From positions 992,001 to 1,056,000 of the forward strand of contig NC_089185.1 of NCBI RefSeq assembly GCF_947507565.1: a stretch of DNA of 64,000 nt, written 5' to 3'. The notes below the pieces were generated by a model that had not been told where the DNA came from, did not search any database, and saw only the letters and a program-made list of their open reading frames with translations. Both the position numbers and the translations under genes were made by a program. Of this stretch, positions 42,712-57,949 are shown piece by piece (positions within the stretch are counted from its first letter, which is position 1; the number at the start of each line of letters is the position of its first letter). The DNA comes from Oscarella lobularis. Its lineage: Eukaryota > Porifera > Homoscleromorpha > Homosclerophorida > Oscarellidae.

Positions 42712-45700
42712 CTAGACGACAACAGCACTACCGTCTGCCTCGTCTTCATCGTCCTCGTCCTCCGAGTCTTCGCCTCCGCTTGCATGCACTTTATTGCTTG
42801 CAACAAGGTCATGTAGAAGTTTCAAAGCCTTGGCGTTCTGAATAATGATGCGCTTCACGTCCTTTTTCAATGACGCCACTTCTTCGGCAAGCTCTTCGTT
42901 TCTCTCCTCGAGCTCCTCTACAGGCGTCTAAACGAGTCAGACGCAGGAAAATCGGTGCAAGAAGAATAGAATGATACGCGATCGTTCAATTACCAGCTTC
43001 GGATGCAAAGCCTGTGCTATGGACTCGGTGGTAACAGATCGTTCAAATAAAGCTTGGCGGAACCTGGAGGCTAGCGACGGCCGAAGATTGGGAGCAAAGA
43101 CATTCTCCGCCACCGCGACGCGCCGCCTAATAAAGGATGGCAGAATCGCTTCGACTCCGAGAACAAGTTCCACCTAAGACAATGCTGGAAAGCCAGTTAT
43201 TGTGTAAGTACACGCCAACCTGCATTGCAAGGCGCGTAAGCTTCGCGTTTTCTTGCACCGTCTGTATGTCATCGACGGCCAAACCGACCTATATAGGAAA
43301 GAGTACCTTATTAAAGTAAAATTCATAAAGCGTTGTACTGTATTACCAGAAGATTCATCAATAGTATTGGCATGAGGACGAGGAAAATCATCCACAGGAG
43401 GTACGACACCACTTCGAACCTCAGCTGATCAAACTCTGCATCGGCGTTGAAATAGGAACTGTATTCAAATTCTCCAGTTGTCATCACCGCTGTCTTGGCA
43501 AGAGAACGAGCTGGTGTGACAAACGGACGCTAAAAAATAACAAAAGAAGCTGATGAACTCAGAGAGACGAGTGCCAGGTAATCTCGCTCACCAAATACGG
43601 AAAGCACATGTAAAAACTCAGTCCAAACGCGATGATGAGAAGTAGGCCAACGATGAAAAATTTGACAAACGTTGCCAATACGTCGAGAAACATGACGACG
43701 TAAATCCCAAGTTTGGGCAGTTTTCGTATATTGACTAGCAGGTTTGCCCACGAGAAGAAAATGGCCATTGTTCCGCATTCCCACTGCCACACTTGCACAG
43801 AGCATCTAGAAAATAACGAATTTGACTCTAAATAACCCGGCGACGACGCTACAGTAGCCCTACTTAAAAGATTCGTTAAATGGCTGTCCTAGAGGCAAGG
43901 CAAAGAGAATTGAAAGCGTAAACGCGCACCATTCTACGATGTTTGAAACGGCGTTTGAGAGGGCAAAGTACGACCGGCCAAGGTAGATGATTTGGAACAG
44001 TTCGAAGATTCCTAGTCGTACACCGGCAAAGACGATGACAATCCAGCGCGCAACGCCTAGAAAAGCCTCCGTCGAGCTCGTGCAGTCCGTCGGATCTGAG
44101 TACAGGTCAAAGCTGCCGTGAAAAGCATGGCAAATTTCTACTCACTAAACGTACCTCGAATGTTGAAATTTACGCCTTCCATCGTCGCTATCATAGCTTG
44201 GTCCAAGGGAGGAACGAGAAGGAGAGCAAAGCTCGTCAGGAAGGACAAAAACGCGATGAAAACCAGCAGGTTCACGTAGTAGACGTAACGACCGAACGTT
44301 TTCCACTTGCGAGCAAGCAAGCTGATGACAAGCGGATGACCGAGCAGCGACTCTCGATCGTTAGCCACCTGGGGAGACGCACACATCCCAGAAAGAAATA
44401 ACAAGGCAATTTCACGCCCTTACCATCACGTTCAAAGTATGATTGGACGTAATGCCTTCGTTCGACAAAGCTTCGTAGTACGCCTCGTCGAACGAAGGGC
44501 CGTCCTGATCAATAATACTCGTCGTACTCGTCGCGTCGTCTTCGCGCGTCTCCCTCTCGCGGTACTCGTGCTTGAATTTGTCGGCCAACTCGATATCGTC
44601 CAAGAAACGATAGTTGAACGTCACTTCGTAGTCGTCGCTCTCTTGAGTGATTCTTTTCTTGGTTCTTTTGCTGATTTCGCCAGTGTTGCTACTCATGCAG
44701 CGATTGAAGGCCATTTCAGCCACATCTAGAGAAAGCCGGCGCGTGATCGCCACCCTCACCCAAGATAAACCATCCACCGCACCTGGCATCTTCTTTATCA
44801 ATTTTCTCAAAGGCGTATCAACTCTCGCTCGACTTAGAGCCGTCTTGTCGACGCGGGTGAAATTTCCGAGAGCGCGATCCCACCCGTTGCTCTTGATGAT
44901 GACTTCAGCAACATCCCTATAACCGACAAATTATGAATATCAGCCGGCTTTTGCGAATGTATTATACGAGCTTTCGTGATCGATAGCGTAGTCCAACGCA
45001 TTGAGACCGTCCGTATCGACCAAGCCGACGTCGGCGTCTCTCTCAATCAAAATTTTAACGACGTCTTCATGATTTTCGCGAGAAGCGAGATGCAAAGGAG
45101 TCACCTTGGGTAATAAAATATTGCCTTTTAGAATAGAAATGACGTCGACGTCTCGAAACCTTACGCCCGCTCTGTCTTTCGAATCGACTTCAGCTTCGCC
45201 GTCCAAAAGAGCGGTAACGACTTCGGCGTGGCCTCCGTACGCGGCGCAGTCGAGCGGCGTCCAACTGCTCGCGTTTCTTGCGTCGACGGAGGCGCCGCCG
45301 GCGAGCAAGGCTCTGACGACGTTTATTTTGCCTTCGAGGCACGCCAAATGAAGCGGTTGATTGCCCTTCTCGTCCTCGTCGTTTGCAGTCGACTTGTCAA
45401 TCTTTAGAATCTTCCGGACGACTCTGTACGCGCGCGCGCAAAAAAAATGAGCCCGAATCCCAAGGGAAACTCAAATCGTTTCGGCTCTCACTCGACTCGT
45501 CCTTCTTCTGACGCCAGATGAAGAGGAGTTTTTTCGACGTCGTTCTGCGCGTCTAATTTTGCCTTTCGGCTCAAGAGAAGCTGTAGGAGAGAATAATCCA
45601 GTATTCGGTAGAAGGATGCCTTTTAGCCTTACGTCAACGAGGCGCACGTATCCCCTCTGAGCGGCGAAATGCAGAGGAGTGTCGTCTTCGTTGTCGCGAC

Positions 45701-47385
45701 AATTGGCGAGATACACGCCGGTATCTTCGTCTAGCAGCATCTTCAATCAAAAAAAAAACACGACAACGTCAACAGTAGACTTGACATGAATTCGAGAAGA
45801 AAACCTTGACGGTTTTGACGTGGCCACCTTTCGCGGCCAAGTGCACGGACGTTCTGTTCTGCGAGTCGACGTGCTCGACGTCCGCTCCTCGATCGAGAAG
45901 CACGCGCACGCATTTGTTATTTCCCCAAAAAGACGCCGTCATTAGGGGCGTAAAGCCGTCCTCGTCTGTTGCGTCGACGACGGCCCCTCTAATAAAACAA
46001 AAAAAAAAACGAGTCGTAGAAAAAGACAAGATTTTAATAAGAACTTCGTACTTTGATATGAGGAATTCGACCATTTCTGCTTTATCGTAGCGAGCGGCTC
46101 TGTGCAGAGGCCTTGCGTCGTCTGAATTGCGCGCCTTGACGCTGGCTCCTGCATCGATCAAAAGCTCGGCGATCTTTCGATAACCATTTCTTGAGGCCAA
46201 ATGCAAAGCTTGGGCCCCGTTTTCCATTTCAGCATTAATCTACAAAAAAATGAGCAAAAAAATTATGTAAATGACTAAAGACGAAAGCTTTCGACGTACA
46301 GGAACACCCATTTGAATGCAAAGCTTCGCCATTTCAAAGTGACCGCTATCGACGGCGAGATGAAGACACGTAGCTCTTTCAGCATTCCGGCACTGCGTCA
46401 CTCTCTCTTTCTCCCCCATTTCAAGTGCTTTTTGAAGTATCGCTTGGCCAATCGTGTTATGACCCTCTTGTGCACAGAAGTGAAGCGGAGTCGCCAGATC
46501 GCCGTCGACGGCAAATATATCGGCACCGCGGTCGATGAGAAGAAGAGAAATTGTCTCGTTTCCTTGCTGGATAGCCTCGTGCAAGGGAGTCATGCCTTGT
46601 TTATCCTGGAGAGAAAGAAAAATTGCACCAGTGTATCTCCTTTTATAGAGTCTTTCTCTTACGGCTTGGTCTAATAAAATGCCTCTGTAATCGATCAGAA
46701 ACTTTGCCATTGCTCTGTTCCCCCGTTGAATGGCATGATGAAGCGCCGTCATTCCGTACGTGTCCTGCTCGTTCAGACGAGCTCCCTTTTTAAGCAAAAC
46801 GAGAGCGAGGTCTCTCCCATCCTCTATAAAAAAAGAAAAGAATTCGATCGATGGAGAGAAAGAGGGCCGTTCGTTTTTTCTCGCCTTCTGCCGCTCTATC
46901 GTCCGTCCAATCGTCAGGAATGGCTTTCGGAACGATACGAGCGCACAGGTGAAGTGGCGTTAGACCTTCGTCCTTCGTTTTCTTGTTCGGATCTACGAGA
47001 CAACAATGTCCTCTCCGCTCTCTGTTCACGTGCGAATCTTTCCTTGCCTGCATTCTTGAGTAGGAGGCTCTTCACCACGCTCAACCGATTGAATCTCGCT
47101 GCTACGTGAAGCGGAGTTTGATGCTGTTCGTCGAGCGACTCGAGCATCGCTCTTCGATGAAAACGATCCGCGTTTTCCCACAGGCGCAAGATCTCATCTT
47201 CGTCGCCGTCACGTGCCGCCTACAGGAACGAATCTTCGAAAGCGTTCTCGTTTAGGCAGAAGAAGAACCGGACTTACTTGATGAAATGGTCTGCGCCCGC
47301 GCGATCTATCACTCGCGGCGGCGGCGGCGGCGGCGGGGGCGGATGGAGCTGGCGTCGAGTTCGGCGATATATCATGCAGCTCCAT
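42712..47385 (-). CDS. TRPA family ankyrin-repeat cation channel
   Basis: The start is ATG 47385 (MELHDISPNSTPAPSAP); the frame continues further 5' only from a GTG. Exons from 47200 to about 44950 encode roughly 14-16 ankyrin repeats (for example TPLHVAARFNRLSVVKSLLL, MTALHHAIQRGNRAMAKFLI, TPLHLASRENHEDVVKILIE). The channel core follows: S1 near 44320, S4-S5 with WQWECGTMAIFFSWANLLVN and GLLLIIAFGLSFYMCF (about 43610-43800), a pore loop reading TTGEFEYSSYF (about 43480), and S6 with MPILLMNLLVGLAVDDIQ (about 43360). This matches TRPA1 closely. The C-terminus is a coiled coil and an acidic end (EDSEDEDDEDEADG), stop at 42712. It is a calcium-permeable sensor of irritants or temperature in the plasma membrane. 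The selectivity filter has Gly-Glu where vertebrate TRPA1 has Gly-Asp. It is divergent from CDK8. Confidence 0.92.
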
Positions 47386-47528
47386 GTCTACGCCGCTCGG
47401 TCTGACTGTTAGGTCGTCCTCTTCTTGAAGAGTTGAACGCGATTGCACGACGATGTAATTGACTGTGGCCTGTTTATCCGCCACGGGGAGACGTCGCACC
47501 TGCGCAATCGAGGAATCTATAGGCGATT

Positions 47529-50243
<2,715 letters not shown>

Positions 50244-50327
50244 GGATGTGAAAAGGGTCTTGGGGGCGACATAGGAAGTGTAGAAGAGTACTGTATGGGG
50301 GACTCAGACGCGGTCGCTAGAAATTCA

Positions 50328-50333
50328 ATTAAA
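50328..50333 (+). promoter_or_regulatory. Candidate poly(A) signal of CDK8
   Basis: ATTAAA lies about 85 bases after the CDK8 stop, before the convergent zinc-finger gene. Confidence 0.35.
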
Positions 50334-50411
50334 GTATGTCTAGAAATTTAAAAAGAGGTAACGCAGTCGAAATGCGTTGTCCGTCGCAGAGGACAACGCG
50401 TTCCTTTCCGT

Positions 50412-51259
50412 CTACGCCTCGTCTAGCTGCAGAAGTGATTGAATGGAATAGGGGCTCGCCTTGGTCGATGATCCGACGGGCGGAGGTCCGGTCGGCGAGC
50501 TCGCCGGCGTCGTTACGGGTGTCGGTTCGGTCGTCGTCGTTTCCTTGCTCATCTCGCTGCAATGCGACGGCGGCGGCAGCGGCGGCGGCGGAAGAGGAGC
50601 GACGGTTGCATTTGGGATCGTTGCCGTCGCCTTCGTCGCCTGACTGCCGCCGTGCGTTCGCACGTGCCTCTCCAACTTCGCCATGCCGAGAAACGCTTTT
50701 CCGCACTGCGAACACTTGTAGGGATTAGACGCGCACAGACGCGAGTGCCGATCGCGCACGACTCGACTCGGAAATCGTCGATCGCAATAGGCGCACTTGG
50801 GATCGGGCGTCTTGCCGTGTTTGTTCCTTGCGGCGAGCTCCTGCGCTTTCAACGACGAGAGACGACTTCGCGAGTGACTTCGCATGTGTCGTTCGAGCTT
50901 CACGCGACCCAAGCATGCCTTTCCACACTGGGTACATCGATACGGATTGCCGCTGCATTGTCGGGCGTGCTGATCCCGAAGTGCTCGAGTCGGGAATCGC
51001 TCGCTACAGTAGGCACACTTAGGCTTAGACTGCTGCTGCTGTAAGCCCTTGTCGGGCCGCCTGATTTCCGGCGAAATTTTTGAGTCTTCAAGATCATCAT
51101 CATGATCTGTCAATGACGCTGAAGATGACGACGATGCCGACGACGACGACGTCGAATAGAGCCGTTTCTCGTCGCGCCGATCGGTTTCCATCGCTTTCGC
51201 CTTGTCGTCGCACACGCCGCTACAGAGAATCGGGGTGCACCGAACGTCAGACGACGCAC

Positions 51260-51291
<32 letters not shown>

Positions 51292-52120
51292 GCCGCCGTG
51301 CGAAAGTGACTCTCTACAACCGGCGGATGTATAAAACGGGAATGGTCGTCGCCGTCGTGAATATGTTCGAAGCCGACGCTATCCGAAGTCGTCGCCGCCG
51401 CCGCGACGGGCATTGTTGATGCATTAATTACGCCGTACTGAATATTCGTGCGGTCGATGCCCACGGGAACACTTTCCGTTACTGAAAGTTTGCCTCGCGC
51501 TCCGAAACACGTGCGTCGACGTCGTCGACGTCGTTGCCGCGACGAGAAAGACGACGAAGACGACGAAGACGTCTTTGCAATCGTTCGAATACGCGAACAA
51601 TCGCTGCTATCGTCCGATTCTCGTTGCGGTGCCGAGTCGTTGTCGTCGTCGTCGTCGTCGTCCTGCCTCCGCGAACGAGCGATTGCAAATGGCACTACGG
51701 ATGGGTCTACCTCCCTCGGCTCGTATGCAGATCCCGACGACAAGCTCACGGGAAAGTAGGCGGCCGAGAAAGGCCGATTGATTCCAGGTAGGGGCGGCGG
51801 GGGTGGCCACGGAGACGTGACGGCGACGGGTGCGGACAATCGTAGAGGGGGTCGGCTCGTCGCGAGGGGCGACAAAATCGAATAGGCACCTCGTTGAGGG
51901 AGAAAATGACGGGGTGTCGGAAGGGCGGGAAGAGGAGATGATTGAAGCGGGTGTCGCATCGAGTGCGAATCGCCGCTTCGAAAGAAAGATCGACCGGGGA
52001 AATTATAGTCTTGCATTTGCAGCATCGTAGTCGTCGTTGTCGTCCTAGTCGTCGTCCTAGTCGAATGACTGCTTGTTTTTGACTGAGACGCGGCCTCTTC
52101 CGTCTCCTGCTTATAATTGC
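50412..52120 (-). CDS. Zinc-finger protein with alternating C2HC and C2H2 fingers
   Basis: One long exon, entered by the acceptor gcgtatttttacag at about 52120, with the first internal ATG at 52025 (MLQMQDYNFPG). The N-terminal ~370 residues are low-complexity (Ser, Pro, Thr, Asp). Four fingers follow in two pairs (genomic 50665-51015): CAYCSERFPTRALRDQHARQC (Cx2C-x12-Hx3C), CTQCGKACLGRVKLERHMRSH (Cx2C-x12-Hx3H), then CAYCDRRFPSRVVRDRHSRLC and CSQCGKAFLGMAKLERHVRTH. Each pair is joined by NPYRC or NPYKC. A Pro/Thr tail ends in SPYSIQSLLQLDEA, stop 50412. It is likely a nuclear DNA- or RNA-binding regulator. An upstream exon with the true start may lie in 52180-53600; if so the N-terminus is longer. 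No orthologue is recognised. Confidence 0.72.
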
Positions 52121-52181
52121 CGCCTGTAAAAATACGCGTACGATCGATTCGGTTATCTTGTCTACGGGTAATGCCATTCAA

Positions 52182-54248
52182 CCGCGCTGGTGTCTTGCAT
52201 GAAATAAAAACACCAAAAAATAGTTAAGTTACGCTACTGTGCGGTTGTGCGTGCGTGCGTGTGGACGGAGTGCGTCCGAATATAGGAACGGAAGAGGGGG
52301 ACCATTTGTCGACTCGACGGTCGGCACACGCCGTGCATGCATAGAGCACTCTCGATCTCGCATTCATCTACAGTAACTTACCCCACATGTTTGAGACAAA
52401 TTCTCACCTAGCTGTCCGTGCGGCGGTTGCGGTGCCAGTGGCAGTGGCGACGGCGGCGGCGGCGGCGGCACCTACAGCACAGCGCAAAACATTATTGTTC
52501 GAAGTAGGCGGCCGCAACAACTCAGCCGCGAAAGCTTTCCCCGACTAAACGCGAAGAATCGGCGGCGATGAGCCGCCGCCGATCGCATCGCAGTGGCGTC
52601 AAAACCGCAAGCATCGATCGAACGAACCGAAGAAGGGAAACGGGTTCGTTAATGAAGGGGGGGAGCGAGCACAGTTGCCATCGATTAGCATCGCCTACCC
52701 AAATAGAGGCCTGTAATAGCGCTGCCTGGTCAGCTAACCAAACAGTTGGAAGTTCTATGAACGTACTCGCTCTGCACCTGCACTAGTCTAACTACTGTGC
52801 CGCGAGACGCCCACAGAAGTTGACAACGTGGTCCAAATTTAAGGACAATTTCCTCCAGTCTCCACGTCGTTCCGCGCTCCCATAAACATTTATTTTACGG
52901 ACTGACTCGTCGCCAGTTCCGTTTTATAGTCGACGATTTCGGCCTTTATTTTTTTTCGCACACGAAACGACGCAATTATCTTATTGTTCTCCCTCCCTCT
53001 CCCTCCCTCCCTCACGCGACGAACGAATTCGACGTCGTCACCGAACGCAATTTCCTACCTGGGGGGCTCGGAAGAGAGACGTTGGGTGTGCCCGACCGAC
53101 GAGGAGAGACGTAGCTAGAGCGGGCACCCGTCCAACAATCGTCAATCTGGAGCCTATCTGCCCTGTGGCCTCAGCGCGTTGTCGACTGCGGTTCCGAAGT
53201 GGGACGGGTTAATAGCCAATCTCTCTATCAACAAGTGCACGCCCCGCGAGCTCTCGCCGCGGCGCCGGAGAACGCACGGAAAGTCGGCCCAACCGTCTGT
53301 GCATAAGTAATTGTCGCCAGGAAAGCCAGCAGGTGGACGAGCCTACTACCGCAGTTGATTTTGTTTCGCCTTCTGTGAATGCGCGATTTGCTTTCGCGCA
53401 GGCGGAAAGCCGTTAGACGGCGAGCGCGGATGTACTCTAGTTTGCATTCCGCAAATAGTCGGCCGCATGTTTGGGCTGTGGCATCCCTGCCGCGGCACTT
53501 CGATCACGTGCGGCTAATCAGGGCGCGGCCGCGCGCCGGTCTCGAGGGGGGCACCCCCAACGCCGATTTGGCATCGGGAGCTGCGGCTTGAGTTACAGCG
53601 AGCCGACCAATGAAAGGAAGCAAAGCCTCCCCCTGCTGTCGGCGACGAACACAAGCTTGTGTTCTACGCATACTTCGCTACTAAAGAGGTGCTCTAGAAC
53701 CCGAACCCGTACGCCTACAGCGTGTATCTAACTAACTTCCCCTGCGCGCCCGCCCTTGTCACAGCCACAGGCGACCACCCCATGTGCCAGCACCCGGACT
53801 TACATCACGTGACGTGCAAAAAAATTGCAAAAATTTAAATACTTTTACATCGACCTTCTTCTATACGGGATTCTGCAAATCGACTGAGGTCGCAGTAGAA
53901 CAACAAGCCCTGGGCAGTACACAGATAGACACGCATTTCGCCAGACGCACTGACGTTGGTGTCTATTTTGGCACTTCCTGCAGCAGCCATGCTTGGCTTA
54001 TGCATCTCTAATTAATAATGCCATTCCTATTCACAACGCTCGCGGTTGCGAATACTTTGAATAAGGAACGCGCCAGATTCCAAAAAAGGAACGATTTGAG
54101 GGGCCCAAGACGCGATGTATACGAACGAGTGTCTGCACGAAACCCGACTAGCGTAAACTCGTGCAGACAGCCGGTTAGATTTTAGACAAGCTTTTTTTTG
54201 ATCATATTCGGATCTGATTTCGCTCGTGCACCCGACTTGCCTTAATAA
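52182..54248. other. 2-kb GC-rich region without a recognised gene
   Basis: Probably the upstream regulatory region and any untranslated or short 5' exons of the zinc-finger gene. It contains a GCC triplet run (about 52448-52472), a pyrimidine tract (ctccctccctctccctccc, about 52990-53012) and CpG-rich sequence at 53220-53600. ORFs at 53379-53591 and 53471-53731 overlap in different frames, have no domain and look like chance. Confidence 0.5.
54130..54169. repeat. 11-bp stem hairpin downstream of SEC63
   Basis: tgtctgcacga (54130-54140) and tcgtgcagaca (54159-54169) are perfect inverted copies with an 18-nt loop. On the minus strand this lies 80-119 bases past the SEC63 stop codon, so it probably belongs to its 3' UTR. 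Confidence 0.7.
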
Positions 54249-57200
54249 TCATTCGTCCTCACCGTCGTCGTCGTCTTCGCTGAAGCTCATCCCTTCGTCC
54301 TCGTCTTCGTCGCCGTTCTCGTCAGCGTCTTCGTCGCTATTCGTCGCCTCGTCGTCGCCGACGTCGGCCTTGCTTTCCTTATCCTCCTTATGCACTTCGA
54401 CCTATGAGAAACGAGAGATTCCTTGCAGCTGGCCACATGGGTAAAATCCAAACGGACCTTATGGAGAACGCACTGATCAAAGCCAACGTAACAGTCCGAC
54501 CTCAACCAAACGGTGTACGTGTACACACCAGGAACAGGAGGCGCAGAAAACTGCACTTCAACCTACATAAAAGAAAAAGGCAAGCAAATCCGTAACAAAA
54601 AGTACATATATAACAAGCGACAGACCTCTTCGACGTCTTTCAGGGTCATGACGTGCTTAGGCACGCTTTGAAGTAAACGCTTTTTCTCGTCGATTACGTA
54701 GAGCCACCACCACTCGTGCTTTTCCTGCGAAAATATCTTCGATGGTAACGCTTTTTTCTCGTAGCCACGAACGTACCCCCGGAAAACGTGGAGCGTAGCA
54801 CACGTGCGTCTCCGTCGATTTCGTTACGAGAACCTTTTCCTGTCGACGAATGTCTTTTTGCATTTCCAGCCATTTCTCTTCGTCGTCCAAAATGCTGAAT
54901 TCGCCGTCGCCGCCACCGCCGCCGCCGTCGTTTGCGGTCGCCTCCGAGTCTTTTTCTCTCACTGCATTTTCGTCCACGTCGCCGCCTTCGCTGCTCTCGG
55001 ACTCAACGTCTTCGAGCGGTTGAGCGTCTTTCGATCGTTTGGCGACGATCGATCTCTTCGCGACGCCCTCTTCGTCTTCACTTGCCGGCTCAGAATCGCT
55101 TCCGTTCTTGATGCTATTAGTCACAGCTTGACTGGCCTAGAATAGAATGTGAGATCAAAAACGAGTGTTCTTCTTTCTAACTTACGTCTTCTGATTTCTC
55201 TCCCACTTTCTTTGTCTTCGCTTTCTTCGGTTTTACCGCAGGCTTTGCCTTTTTACCTTTCTTCTTTTTATTCTTCTCCCAAGGTCTACTCGCTTTGCTC
55301 AAAGTCTATTTGAAGAATGCAAAACGGCACGAAAGATATAATGCATCGTACCTTTTCCTTATCAACGTCTTCGACGCCAGGCGTCGGTTCCCTTTCCTCC
55401 TCTTCATCTTCGCAACGAATCAAATCCTGAGCGCGTACATAGATAGATAGATAGATAGATACTCTAATTAGGTTCAATCAGAGTGATTCTCCAACCTGAC
55501 AGCTCTTTCTCTCTATCGTAATTTTCAATGTTATGTAGGAATTCGTCGTGACGTACTCGTTCTCCTCTTCTCCGAGTACTAAGAGACGAGGTAAAGCCAG
55601 TCTATTGCTATCACTGCGGCAATCGACTCACCTTTGACCGCGACGTCAATGTCAAGATTCGGATACGAACCGCAAATTGCAAGAATTTCGTTGTATCGTT
55701 CCTCAATAGAAAGCTTGTACTGTTCGTCGGTGAGATTTTCGTCGAGATCGTCAGCCAACGCGTCCTCCAGAAGTTCTCTGAATCGACACATTCAGAATCA
55801 ACGACTCGCACAACCGGCACAGCATCACCTTCTCCTAGCGTCCGGTAAAGCGAGAAAGTCTTTCACCGATTGAACGCGAGACTAAGAACGTTTCCTCGTC
55901 CAAAATCTCCCAAGTCTCTTAATTAATTAACGTACCTTTCGACCGGCTGACAATTTTAACGTTCTTTCCGTGACATAAGGGAGCATGAGGAGTGGATGGC
56001 CCATTCGAGACTGATCCCACATGGCCTGGACTACCATCTGCGACAATTTGATGCAGCCTTCAATAGCAGGAATACCCGGCGGCTTGACTGTGCAAAACGT
56101 AGTCTATTACGCAGTTCATTTCGTATTTTAATGTGATCTCTCCTACATTCTCTTCGTCTTTTCTCCTTCTTGTTTATCCTTTGCTTCTTGTGGTTTTTCC
56201 TCTCGTCCTGGCCTTGATAATACAAGGTCAAAAGAGACGCTACTGTCACGAGTTCTTTGATAAGTGATGGGCATTTCCGCAAAATGTATTTGAGATCTAC
56301 AATAATTCCCCATGTGATTTGATGCGTAACACTAATAATACTTAATCGACGTTATTACCAGCTTCGAGTCCTTTCGTTGGCAAAGGTTCTCTTGAAAAGT
56401 GAGCGTGAAGTAGGGTTCGCGTTTTGAGACTGTGCGGAAGACAGATCACCGATTCCCTATTTTTCTCGTTCAGATTTCCGAGTTTTTTAATTAGCTAAAG
56501 CGAAAGACAAAAAAATGAAGGTAGATGGATAGACAAATGACTGAATGTACCCGTGGAATAAAGTCATTGTCATCTGGACGTTCCATGATTTCTTTATTAA
56601 ATCTTCTCCAAAATTCAAATGAGGCGCCAACGATCATCACGAGACCTGGTAAGGAAAAGAGCGTCACCTAATAGAGATGCAGTTATTCAGAAAGAAGGAA
56701 AGCGTACGCTTTGTTGTAAGCCAAGAACTTGTTCCCAAGTAATATCTATAGAGGTTTTGGGTGTCCAGTAAAATATCGTCGCCGCTGAATTTAATTTTGT
56801 TGTACCACCAGCAACCCTAAAGAAGATCCAAGCTTTCTTAAATTCAAGTGCCATACATGTAGAGAAGAGATGTACTAACCACAACAAGAGGTAAAACGAT
56901 TACTATGCCAATGACGTAAGCCATCAGAAACTAATATAGAGACAATAGAAATTCTCTTTTAAAAATCTGATTGGAATTACCCAAAAGGAGTTCTCCTTTT
57001 CTACAATCCACGACGGTAGCGCTATGCCAAAGCGAACGGCTCCAGGGCCATCTGGATGACCATAGAGTTCCCAATTTTTTCGTGCCTCTTCATCAGTAAG
57101 CCTGCAAGTAAAGGCAATGACATACCAGCTCTATCTATATGTACGTATCTATCATTGAGTCTCTACTGCATAAGCGACACATACGTTGCGTGAGCTTTGG

Positions 57201-57756
57201 TTATAAGCATGAAGCGTTCCGGATCGCCGTCCTCTTTGTCTGGATGATATTTCAGGCTGAGCCTTCGATATTGCTGCCGAATTTTTGCCGGAGACGCGTC
57301 CTGCGCAAAAAGGTGATATCGCACCTCCTCCCTCTGTTTACTACTGTACCCTGTTGATTTCCAAAATTTCAAAAGGATCGAATTCGACCGTTTCGACTTC
57401 CATCGTTGTTGCCCGGTAGACGAGAAAGGCCAGGAACGACCAGCCCAACGCCAAGACCACGCTCCTGGCAACGTCGAATTAGCTATTTTATCCATCTTTC
57501 GAGTTCTACTCACTTCCATAGGCTGATCGATCTTGATGGTTGTTGGGTCTGCTTTCCTTTGCTAGTCGACGACGGAAAAGACGAGTCTAGGAGATCGTTC
57601 CCACGTGTACGCGAACAAAAAGTCTCCGGACGAACCTTTCCGCTTTGAAATGGGCCACAGCACGTAGGTGATAGGGAGAAGAAGAACGGCGAGAAAGCAT
57701 ACGAAGAAATAGACGGCTGCTACGCCGGTTTCGTCGTACTCAAATTGCCTTCCCAT
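54249..57756 (-). CDS. SEC63: SEC63 translocon J-protein
   Basis: The start ATG 57756 encodes MGRQFEYDETGVAAVYFFVC, with the first membrane helix (FLAVLLLPITYVLWP). A J domain follows near 57165-57310 (SPAKIRQQYRRLSLKYHPDK, HPD present; it would recruit BiP). Further membrane segments flank it at about 57430 and 56890. Exons from 56700 to 55500 are the Sec63 helical part, including EELRKCPSLIKEL-like sequence near 56270 and the block ending FVTESVKDFL near 55860. Lys-rich and acidic linkers follow, then the beta-sandwich region with EKWLEMQKDIRRQEKVLVTK, HEWWWLYVIDEK and GVYTYTVWLRSDCYVGFDQ. The acidic tail ends GEDE at TGA 54249. All parts match animal SEC63. It works with SEC61/SEC62 in post-translational import into the ER. 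It is divergent from CCDC89, 193 bp between starts. Confidence 0.93.
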
Positions 57757-57949
57757 GGGTAGATCGCTACAGTTACGGCAATGGCGCTGCGCATGCCTAG
57801 CGTTATCGTTTTGGTGCTTGTTGGTAGGCAGCGCGATCGCTTTGTGACATTTTACGCTGCAAAATGATTGCAGACAAGTAATCGTCGGACGAATTCACCT
57901 CTAGCTTTCTCCTACCACTCGCTGCGAGCTGCCGTAACACGACATTGTA

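Noticed and set aside
53379-53731. Two overlapping ORFs in GC-rich intergenic DNA
   Set aside because: No domain, conflicting frames, no splice sites; expected by chance in CpG-rich sequence.
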